Source: HGM12587 sp964561705 (GTDB lineage Bacteria; Bacillota; Clostridia; Lachnospirales; Lachnospiraceae). From it: a stretch of DNA of 8,413 bases. Numbering within the stretch: position 1 is the first letter of the stretch; each line of letters opens with the position of its first letter. Made by a program: the position numbers and the translations under genes. Positions 1 to 6,057 of this stretch are shown one piece after another. The notes under the pieces are model-generated. The model was not told where the DNA came from, searched no databases, and saw nothing but the letters and a program-made list of their open reading frames with translations. The DNA lies in assembly GCA_964561705.1 (NCBI GenBank), contig CAZLQJ010000069.1, positions 1-8,413 of the forward strand. Direction: 5' to 3'.

Positions 1-4
1 AAAC

Positions 5-10
5 AGGAGG
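5..10 (+). promoter_or_regulatory. Ribosome binding site of the E2-like gene
   Basis: A perfect AGGAGG stands 4 bases before the ATG at 15. It supports this ATG as the true start, although the window begins only 14 bases upstream and no promoter can be seen. Confidence 0.85.
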
Positions 11-14
11 ATTT

Positions 15-875
15 ATGTTTCAAACACGACCGGATGGCCGCGTCATCCAGAATTTAGAACCTATGCAAATGATCATGCCCTATGTTTTAAAAACCCGAAC
101 GGATTCTATGAATATGTATGAGGATACCTTTGTCTGCGAACCAATGGATTCCTATATTAAAGAAAAAGCTGAACAGGGCATCCATCTGAACTATATGCAC
201 ATTATCATTGCCGGGATCGTCCGGCTCATTGCACTGCGTCCGCAGCTCAACCGTTTCTGTATGAACGGAAAGATTTATGCCCGACCAAAGATCTGGGTCA
301 GCTTTGTCGTTCACCCTACACTGCGCGAAGAAAGTGTGGGAACAACCATAAAACTTTGTTTCGAAGGAACGGAAACCATTTTAGAGATTGCCAAAATCAT
401 CGATGAAGCCATCGAAAAGGAAACTACCAAACGAACCGGAGAAAACGATACGGACAAACTTTTGCGCACCGTTATGACCAAAATCCCGGGGCCTTTCATC
501 AAACTTGTGATCAATTCCCTCATGTGGATGGACCGTCACAACCTGATGCCAAAATCCATTGTAGAGTTGAGTCCGTTCCACACCTCATTCTTTATTACCA
601 ATTTAAAGTCTCTGGGGATCAATCACATTTATCATCATGTTTACGAATTTGGAACCACCGGCCTGTTCTTCGCCATGGGAAAGGAAAAAGTGCTTGCCAC
701 AGCCTCCAAAGATCAAGTGATCCCTCAGAAGGAATTAGGGTACGGACTGGTCTGCGATGAGCGTTTCTGCGACGGACTTTATTTTGCCCTTTCCTTACGA
801 AAGCTCCGGAAGTTTATGAAAAATCCGTCAATTTTGGAAAAACCTTTAGAAAAAAAAGTGGAAGATGTGCTTTAA
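15..875 (+). CDS. Stand-alone 2-oxoacid dehydrogenase E2-like acyltransferase-fold protein
   Basis: This 286-residue protein corresponds to the catalytic domain of dihydrolipoamide acyltransferases (E2), the fold shared with chloramphenicol acetyltransferase. It has no lipoyl domain and no E1/E3-binding domain, so it is unlikely to work as an ordinary E2 core. Seen in the sequence: the segment around residues 190-222 (TSFFITNL, then GTTGLFFAMGK) matches the E2 core strands. Residues 248-254 read DERFCDG where E2 enzymes have DHRxxDG, so the catalytic His is replaced by Glu249 while Asp253 and Gly254 are kept. No signal peptide or membrane segment is evident, so it should be cytoplasmic. The start is fixed by a strong ribosome binding site. 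Its acyl donor and acceptor cannot be told; no dehydrogenase subunits lie nearby. It could be an acyltransferase with altered chemistry or a non-catalytic relative. The family call is fairly firm; the function is open. Confidence 0.8.
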   Translation: MFQTRPDGRVIQNLEPMQMIMPYVLKTRTDSMNMYEDTFVCEPMDSYIKEKAEQGIHLNYMHIIIAGIVRLIALRPQLNRFCMNGKIYARPKIWVSFVVHPTLREESVGTTIKLCFEGTETILEIAKIIDEAIEKETTKRTGENDTDKLLRTVMTKIPGPFIKLVINSLMWMDRHNLMPKSIVELSPFHTSFFITNLKSLGINHIYHHVYEFGTTGLFFAMGKEKVLATASKDQVIPQKELGYGLVCDERFCDGLYFALSLRKLRKFMKNPSILEKPLEKKVEDVL

Positions 876-893
876 ACGGCTATATTTCCTGAT

Positions 894-916
894 TTTTATA
901 AGAACGATTTATAAAA
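894..916. repeat. AT-only inverted repeat between the E2-like and CofE-like genes
   Basis: TTTTATAA (894-901) and TTATAAAA (909-916) are perfect inverted 8-base arms around a 7-base centre, about 20 bases after the E2-like stop. The arms contain no G or C and there is no following T-run, so it is a poor intrinsic terminator. It could be a binding site or chance in AT-rich DNA. Confidence 0.3.
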
Positions 917-943
917 TACCCAACTTTTAGTAGGAATAAATTA

Positions 944-972
944 TTTATTTCTTAAAAAAATAATGCTATAGT
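944..972 (+). promoter_or_regulatory. Probable promoter of the CofE-like gene (extended -10)
   Basis: TGC followed by TATAGT (964-972) fits an extended -10 element. The best -35 at 17 bases spacing, TTTATT (944-949), is weak, which is common when the TG extension is present. Transcription would begin near 979, giving a leader of about 40 bases. This also argues against translation from the in-frame ATG at 982, which would lie at the very end of the mRNA. Confidence 0.45.
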
Positions 973-1002
973 AAATATGTAATGAAATTACCAAATTACC
1001 AA

Positions 1003-1009
1003 AGGTGGG
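1003..1009 (+). promoter_or_regulatory. Ribosome binding site deciding the CofE-like start
   Basis: AGGTGGG lies 8 bases before the ATG at 1018. The alternative in-frame ATG at 982 has only an AT-rich sequence in front of it and no purine-rich site. Confidence 0.75.
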
Positions 1010-1017
1010 ATAAATGT

Positions 1018-2211
1018 ATGGAAAGAAAAATCGGTACTGTATCTAGAGGTGTTCGCTGCCCGATCATTCGTGAAGGAGACAACCTTGTTGATATCGTTGT
1101 AAACAGTGTAATGGAAGCTGCTGAAAGTGAAGGCTTCTCTCTTAGAAACCGTGATGTCATCGGTATCACAGAATCTATCGTAGCCCGTGCACAGGGAAAC
1201 TATGCATCTGTAGAAGACATCGCTGCTGACGTAAAAGCAAAAACAGGCGGAGAAACTGTTGGTGTTATTTTCCCAATCCTCTCCAGAAACCGTTTTGCCA
1301 TCAACTTAAAAGGGATTGCCATGGGCTGCAAAAAAGTTGTTTTAATGCTCAGCTATCCAAGCGATGAAGTAGGAAACGCTTTACTGACTTATGATCAGTT
1401 AGACGAAGCTGGAATCAATCCTTACTCAGACGTTTTATCATTAGAAAAATACCGTGAACTGTTTGGAGACAACAAACACGAATTTACCGGCGTTGACTAT
1501 GTAGAATACTACGGAAACATTATCCGTGAAGCAGGTGCTGATGTTGAGATCGTATTTGCAAACCAGGCAAAGACCATCTTAAATTATACAGACTGTGTGA
1601 TCAACTGTGATATTCATACCAGAGTACGTACCAAACGTATCTTAAAAGCTGCCGGAGCAAAAGTTGTTCTTGGACTGGATGATTTAATGAATGCATCCGT
1701 AAACGGAAGTGGCTATAATGAAAGATATGGTCTTTTAGGATCTAACAAAGCTACAGAAGATAAGATCAAATTATTCCCGAAGGAATGCAAAGAACTGGTT
1801 GTTGCCATTCAGGATTCCCTTCTTGAAAAAACAGGAAAACACATTGAAGTCATGGTATACGGTGACGGCGCATTCAAAGATCCACAGGGTAAGATCTGGG
1901 AACTTGCTGACCCGGTTGTTTCCCCGGCATTTACTGACGGTCTGATCGGTACACCAAATGAATTAAAATTAAAATACCTTGCTGATAATGATTTTGCAAA
2001 CTTAAGCGGTGCAGAATTAAAAGAAGCGATTTCCAACAGCATCAAATCCAAACAGGACAACCTGGTAGGAAATATGGCTTCTCAGGGTACAACCCCTAGA
2101 CAGTTAACAGACCTGATCGGTTCTTTGTGTGACTTAACTTCCGGATCCGGAGATAAAGGAACACCGATCATCCTGATTCAGGGATATTTCGACAACTTTA
2201 CAACCGATTAA
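1018..2211 (+). CDS. CofE-like (coenzyme F420-0:L-glutamate ligase family) protein
   Basis: The 397-residue product resembles the CofE family, which in archaea and actinobacteria adds L-glutamate to F420-0 with GTP. Seen: an N-terminal block with RGVRCPIIREGD (10-21), DVIGITESIVARAQG (46-60) and the later GDGAFKDP segment (282-289), in the arrangement I associate with the clostridial members annotated as F420 ligases. It is much longer than the roughly 250-residue archaeal CofE. Clostridia of this type are not known to make F420, so the substrate is probably something else; gamma-glutamylation of another cofactor is an inference only. I chose the start at 1018, not the in-frame ATG at 982, because AGGTGGG (1003-1009) lies 8 bases upstream and the first 12 codons of the longer form do not look like the family. 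Arg codons are mostly AGA and CGT, unlike the mixed usage of the flanking genes, which suggests strong expression. It is transcribed alone and ends at a terminator. Confidence 0.75.
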   Translation: MERKIGTVSRGVRCPIIREGDNLVDIVVNSVMEAAESEGFSLRNRDVIGITESIVARAQGNYASVEDIAADVKAKTGGETVGVIFPILSRNRFAINLKGIAMGCKKVVLMLSYPSDEVGNALLTYDQLDEAGINPYSDVLSLEKYRELFGDNKHEFTGVDYVEYYGNIIREAGADVEIVFANQAKTILNYTDCVINCDIHTRVRTKRILKAAGAKVVLGLDDLMNASVNGSGYNERYGLLGSNKATEDKIKLFPKECKELVVAIQDSLLEKTGKHIEVMVYGDGAFKDPQGKIWELADPVVSPAFTDGLIGTPNELKLKYLADNDFANLSGAELKEAISNSIKSKQDNLVGNMASQGTTPRQLTDLIGSLCDLTSGSGDKGTPIILIQGYFDNFTTD

Positions 2212-2220
2212 TCCTTAATA

Positions 2221-2256
2221 AAAAGGGCGTTCTCCCAAGGGAAAACGCCTTTTTTA
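2221..2256. terminator. Bidirectional intrinsic terminator between convergent genes
   Basis: A long hairpin pairs AAAAGGGCGTT (2221-2231) with AAACGCC plus T-run (2243-2254), with one C/A mismatch near the top and a CAAG loop (2236-2239). It is followed by a T-run on the plus strand, and by TTTTT on the minus strand past the other arm. It sits 10 bases after the CofE-like stop and 8 bases from the hydrolase stop, so it can end both transcripts. Confidence 0.9.
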
Positions 2257-2263
2257 TTGCTTT

Positions 2264-5200
2264 TTATTTTGTTAAAAACCGCTTCAAAATCGTCGCCATC
2301 TGTGCTCTTGTGGCACTTCCCTGCGGTGCAAGATCATACCCTGTCACCGTTCCGGCTCCATTGACTTCTGCAAGTCCGCCGATCAGATCTTTTCCTACTG
2401 CCCATCTGATTTCTTTTTCCGCCCAGCTGCTGACTTTGTCCGCATTCTTCATGCCGCTGAAATCCCCTCGTTCTGTTACGGAAAGACCCTGAAACTCTGC
2501 ATAGCGATATAAAAATGCTGCCAACTGCTCTCTGGTTACCGCTGCATTTGGACGAAATGTTTTATTTATCGGATCCCCTGTTGCAATTTCATTGTTTAAT
2601 GCCCAGGCAACCGCATCCTGATACCAGTCTCCGTCTTTCATATCTACAAACGCCGCATAATTGTGCGTATCCGTTACTTTTGGAGAATTTTCCATTCGAT
2701 AAAGGGTTGTCACAACCATGGCTCTGGTAATGGTTTGGTCCGGTGTAAATTTTCCATCATAACCGGACATCAGGTTGTGGTCAAATACATATTGTACCGC
2801 ATCCACATACCATTTTTCCCCGTCCACATCCGTAAATACCTCTGTAACAGATACCGGTTTCTCCGGCTCGATCGGAACGATTGGTGTTTCCGGTTCTTTT
2901 GGTATCCTCAGTGTAATGATCGCAAAAGAATGTTTCGGAACTTCCAGGGTCAGTGTTTTTCCTTCACAAGTCTGTTTGGTTTTCACCACTGCCACTCTGT
3001 CCGGATTTTCCAGCGTATTTTCATCCGCAAAAGATTCGCTGGAAAGCATCTGCACTTCCGCCTCTTTTCCGGTCAGATCCACGCCATGGATCTTCAGCTC
3101 GATCGTCTGATCATTTTCACGATCGACATTGACAATGGCCGCATAATAATTTCCTGCCAAATCCTTGCTTGCCAGTGCCGAATAAGCCTTGACGCCATTT
3201 GCAAGACTTCTATCCTGACTAAAACTGCTGCGGATCACTTCCTCTCCAAAAGCGCTGTTCAGCATCTGGAAAACTCTTGCGGACGGTGTTGCAAAAAATT
3301 CAAAATTTCCCTCTCCGGTTGCCGTACTCGCACCATTGCGGGCAACTGCCTGAATCACGGCCTGCTGTGTCGGTCCCAGGGAATCTGCACCGGAACTATA
3401 CCAGTCTACCAGACAATGTTTCTGGATATAAGGACTTCCCAAACGTACATATTCCATCAATACCTTCGCAATATACACTGCATGGGTCTGGGAACGCACC
3501 AGACTGTCTGTTGAACGGAAGATTCCATACTCAGAAATGACCGGAACCTTTCCTTCCGGAAGCATATTTACATACGACTGTACCTTTGCAATTCCGTTTG
3601 TCTCAGCATTTTTCATAGCAGAATCATAAAATGCACTGCCGCTGCCGGATGGAGTTCCGGAATACGGATGAATGGTCAGACCGTCATACCATTCATTATA
3701 GTTTCCTGCTGCCATTTTATTGATAAAGCCCTGGGTTTCATAACTGCTGTAAACATAGGCTTCCTGCCGGTTCTCCACCTCATTGGCTTCATTTGCCTGA
3801 TTGATCGCCTCCGTTGTTTCTTTGATCGCTTTGGAAATCTTCACAAAACCGTCACGATCTACGGAATAACTTACAAAAATCTGCTGTCCGACTGCCGGAA
3901 TCGCTCCTTTGACGCCATTCCCGAATTTCAACGCTCCGGTACTGTAATCCACAGTAACATGATGATCTGCCGCGGAAGAATTTTCAAAGTTCTCTACAAT
4001 CGTCCACTGCTCATTGCCCACATAAACGGAAACACTGTCTTTTACCACTGCAACAAAGGATTCATCGTCCACAATTTTCCCATTTTCATCAGATTTTTTC
4101 GGATTTGTATTGGCATAGCGCATATAACGCACCAAATCGGCGCTTCCATCACTCTTCGACGCATTGGCATTCCAATCCTCTTCACAAACCGCATATTGTT
4201 TGGTAAAGTTTGCCCTGCCGCCTTCAATGTATCCGGTTTCCGCATTGGACATTCCGTGGAGCCAATAGCCCTGGGAAGTGGTTCCATCACTGTAAACCTG
4301 CTGCATTTCATTGCCAATTTCAAAATATCTGACATTGTACGGCTCCGCATGACCATTCTGCGCACGTACGGCCGCCCAGTCAATGCCGCCATTTGGGTTC
4401 GTTCCCACTTCCGCATTCAGATACTCTACCAAATCCTGTGCATCCTGCACACTTCCCCGTCCAAGGCTGTAAACATATACAATCTCAGAATCAACTTCTT
4501 CCGCAAAATCAGCGATTTCTTTGATGCCAAAGTTCGGCTCAATGCCACCCTGACCGGAATTGTTGTAAAATCCATGGATCTGTTTCTTTCTTCCCACAGA
4601 ATCTAACGTCGTCTTCCACTGAAACAGATTGGAAATGGTACCGCCCGGATAACGGATAGAACCAAAACCGGCCTCTTCATATAATTCCTGAAATTCTTCT
4701 TTGACTTTCATTTCATCCGGATCAAAAGAACCGTATCCGTTAAATGCATAGCGGTGATTGATGCCGAAAATTCCGTCCTCCAGCGTCCGTTCCACTGCCA
4801 AAGGATCCAAGGTCAACGTCACGGCTTCCGGTTTTGGATCTTCCGGAACAGCCTGGGCATTTTCCTCGTAAAGTGCCGCTGCCTGTGCATCTGTGATCAT
4901 CCCTTCATAAACACAGATTTCATCTACCAGACCACGCATGGACATCGGATCTGATCCACCACTTTTGTGACGTCCGACCAAAAGATCTGTCCATTCATTG
5001 ACCTGTCCGCTCCCTGCATCCTGTTCAGAATCCAGTTTTCCGTTAATGTAAAATTTTACCTTCTGATTTTGTGCATCATTCACAAAAACAACATGCTGCC
5101 AGTCTCCCACAGAAACCGTACCGGTACTATATTTGTCTGCCGTATTGACATAGGTATGATACCGGTTATCCGGTGTCAGGGTCAAAAGCGTACGTCCGCC

Positions 5201-5608
5201 GCCGCTTTGCTGCAGCAGAACACTGCGTTTTGCGCCTCGATCCGCTGTGGCATCATACTGATACCACATAGAAATGGAATAGCTGGTGGTACCTGTATTT
5301 AACAGATCTTCTACCAGCAGATGTCCCTGGGTTCCTTCCGTAAATTTCAGGGATTTTCCAAAATCAGTCTCTGTATCCACCACAGATACATTGTCTCCGT
5401 TCAAAATTCCGGAAAATCCGGCTGCCCCTGCAGCCACATTTGGAACACTGATGCCTGATACATTCTCAAAATCATATTTTGCGATCAGTTTTGCTCCCAT
5501 GGCAGTTTCCCCCTCTGCCAGTACCGGAAACATCACGTTCCCTGCCATCCCCAATGCCAAAATCCAGCATAGGGTGTGCTTCATTTTGTTTTTCACGTTT
5601 CTTTTCAT
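2264..5608 (-). CDS. Secreted SLH-anchored modular glycoside hydrolase (clan GH-A-like)
   Basis: An 1114-residue surface enzyme expected to cleave glycosidic bonds outside the cell. Modules in order: signal peptide (1-31; basic start, hydrophobic core, VLA before Glu32); LamG/concanavalin-like lectin domain (about 38-250, ending in GLVDEICVYEG); short Pro/Glu linker; (beta/alpha)8 catalytic domain (about 268-770); beta-sandwich (about 775-903); Pro-rich linker (904-920); three SLH domains (about 924-975, 985-1040, 1048-1112, with TRAM, TREQ and TRAQ motifs) that should bind the secondary cell-wall polymer. RYPGG (319-323), YFEIGNEM (428-435) with acid/base candidate Glu434, IHPY (646-649) and VISEYG (690-695) with nucleophile candidate Glu693 resemble arabinofuranosidase-like GH51/GH39 enzymes. 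A beta-rich module of about 80 residues (512-592) is inserted between the two catalytic Glu. The exact GH family and the sugar cannot be assigned. The start has GGAGGGGG 5 bases upstream. The gene follows the ArsR gene by 22 bp without a terminator between, so co-transcription is likely. Confidence 0.88.
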   Translation of the reverse strand: MKRNVKNKMKHTLCWILALGMAGNVMFPVLAEGETAMGAKLIAKYDFENVSGISVPNVAAGAAGFSGILNGDNVSVVDTETDFGKSLKFTEGTQGHLLVEDLLNTGTTSYSISMWYQYDATADRGAKRSVLLQQSGGGRTLLTLTPDNRYHTYVNTADKYSTGTVSVGDWQHVVFVNDAQNQKVKFYINGKLDSEQDAGSGQVNEWTDLLVGRHKSGGSDPMSMRGLVDEICVYEGMITDAQAAALYEENAQAVPEDPKPEAVTLTLDPLAVERTLEDGIFGINHRYAFNGYGSFDPDEMKVKEEFQELYEEAGFGSIRYPGGTISNLFQWKTTLDSVGRKKQIHGFYNNSGQGGIEPNFGIKEIADFAEEVDSEIVYVYSLGRGSVQDAQDLVEYLNAEVGTNPNGGIDWAAVRAQNGHAEPYNVRYFEIGNEMQQVYSDGTTSQGYWLHGMSNAETGYIEGGRANFTKQYAVCEEDWNANASKSDGSADLVRYMRYANTNPKKSDENGKIVDDESFVAVVKDSVSVYVGNEQWTIVENFENSSAADHHVTVDYSTGALKFGNGVKGAIPAVGQQIFVSYSVDRDGFVKISKAIKETTEAINQANEANEVENRQEAYVYSSYETQGFINKMAAGNYNEWYDGLTIHPYSGTPSGSGSAFYDSAMKNAETNGIAKVQSYVNMLPEGKVPVISEYGIFRSTDSLVRSQTHAVYIAKVLMEYVRLGSPYIQKHCLVDWYSSGADSLGPTQQAVIQAVARNGASTATGEGNFEFFATPSARVFQMLNSAFGEEVIRSSFSQDRSLANGVKAYSALASKDLAGNYYAAIVNVDRENDQTIELKIHGVDLTGKEAEVQMLSSESFADENTLENPDRVAVVKTKQTCEGKTLTLEVPKHSFAIITLRIPKEPETPIVPIEPEKPVSVTEVFTDVDGEKWYVDAVQYVFDHNLMSGYDGKFTPDQTITRAMVVTTLYRMENSPKVTDTHNYAAFVDMKDGDWYQDAVAWALNNEIATGDPINKTFRPNAAVTREQLAAFLYRYAEFQGLSVTERGDFSGMKNADKVSSWAEKEIRWAVGKDLIGGLAEVNGAGTVTGYDLAPQGSATRAQMATILKRFLTK

Positions 5609-5613
5609 CGTTA

Positions 5614-5621
5614 CCCCCTCC
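5614..5621 (-). promoter_or_regulatory. Ribosome binding site of the hydrolase, inside the ArsR-hydrolase gap
   Basis: On the minus strand GGAGGGGG lies 5 bases before the ATG at 5608. The 22-bp gap to the ArsR stop contains this site and no hairpin, so the hydrolase is efficiently translated from an ArsR-containing mRNA. Confidence 0.85.
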
Positions 5622-5630
5622 GGATCCTAT

Positions 5631-5936
5631 TTATTCGCAAACATGTTCCATTCCCTGATTCATGATCGTCGCCACGTGATCATCTGCCAAAGAATAAAAG
5701 ATTGCTTTGCCATCCCTTCTGGATCTTACCAGATCCGCCTGTTTTAAGATCCTTAATTGATGTGAGATCGCACTCTGCGTCATGGATAACGCATCCGCAA
5801 TTTCCTGTACGCACAGTTCCTGTTTCGTCAGGGCGTCTAAAATACGGATTCTGGTGGAATCTCCAAAGATTTTAAACAGCTCTGCCAATTTATATAAGGT
5901 TTCAATCTCATGATCCTTTTTCGCTTCGTTACACAT
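5631..5936 (-). CDS. ArsR/SmtB-family metal-responsive repressor with alpha-5 zinc site
   Basis: A 101-residue winged-helix repressor that should leave DNA when it binds Zn(II) or a related metal. Seen: a dimer-forming N-terminal helix; the HTH at about 42-68 with recognition helix MTQSAISHQL (52-61); a wing with RRDGKAIFY (73-81); and a C-terminal helix carrying Asp85, His87, His98 and Glu101. The Asp-x-His-(10)-His-(2)-Glu spacing equals the alpha-5 site of SmtB (D104/H106/H117/E120) and is close to CzrA, which has His in the last position. Of the alpha-3 metal site, Cys42 in ELCVQEIA is present, but the second Cys of the CadC motif ELCVC is Gln44. Cys2 and His9 at the N-terminus could complete an SmtB-like alpha-3N site. 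The probable target is the ATPase promoter, which carries a palindrome. The start has AAAGGA 8 bases upstream. It lies next to the ATPase gene on the same strand but is separated from it by a terminator and has its own promoter. Confidence 0.9.
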   Translation of the reverse strand: MCNEAKKDHEIETLYKLAELFKIFGDSTRIRILDALTKQELCVQEIADALSMTQSAISHQLRILKQADLVRSRRDGKAIFYSLADDHVATIMNQGMEHVCE

Positions 5937-5963
5937 GTCCTTCTTCCTTTCTTACATAGCCTT

Positions 5964-5992
5964 ATTCTAAGGGATTCCTAAAAAATATGCAA
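5964..5992 (-). promoter_or_regulatory. Probable promoter of the ArsR-hydrolase unit
   Basis: On the minus strand TTGCAT (5992-5987) and TAGAAT (5969-5964) are spaced by exactly 17 bases, giving a start near 5957 and a leader of about 20 bases. The -35 overlaps the base of the ATPase terminator hairpin. No copy of the ATPase operator palindrome is seen here, so the repressor may not regulate itself. Confidence 0.55.
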
Positions 5993-6050
5993 GCGGGGAA
6001 ACCTAATGTCTCCCCGCCTGAACACGAACGCTATCATGCATATTTTTTAG
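5978..6050. repeat. Perfect 14-bp inverted repeat enclosing the ATPase terminator hairpin
   Basis: CTAAAAAATATGCA (5978-5991) and its exact reverse complement TGCATATTTTTTAG (6037-6050) flank the GC-rich hairpin. In the minus-strand RNA the A-rich arm lies 7 bases after the ATPase stop codon and the U-rich arm just after the hairpin, with a 16-base unpaired segment on one side. It probably lengthens the terminator stem, but is unusually exact. Confidence 0.7.
5981..6020 (-). terminator. Intrinsic terminator of the metal-transporting ATPase gene
   Basis: On the minus strand CAGGCGGGGA (6020-6011) pairs with TCCCCGCTTG (5999-5990), 10 bp including one G-T, around an 11-base loop. A six-T run follows 4 bases later (5985-5980). 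It lies about 40 bases after the ATPase stop and should separate that transcript from the ArsR-hydrolase unit. Confidence 0.8.
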
Positions 6051-6057
6051 ATTTTTA

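Noticed and set aside
982..1017. Longer N-terminus for the CofE-like protein starting at 982
   Set aside because: The predicted transcription start lies near 979, no ribosome binding site precedes 982, and a good one precedes 1018. The extra 12 residues do not look like the family.
876..1017. Possible riboswitch or terminator in the 142-bp gap before the CofE-like gene
   Set aside because: The region is almost all A/T and has no GC-containing stems. Only a weak AT-only inverted repeat is present, and the leader after the predicted start is about 40 bases, too short for a known riboswitch.
2663..3514. Long plus-strand reading frame of 283 codons opposite the hydrolase gene
   Set aside because: It lies wholly antisense to well-supported hydrolase domains, its product is rich in Phe, His and Cys without any recognisable motif, and no ribosome binding site precedes it.
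3668..4606. Plus-strand reading frame of 312 codons opposite the hydrolase catalytic domain
   Set aside because: It is an antisense shadow of the barrel and insert; its composition is unnatural and it has no start signal.
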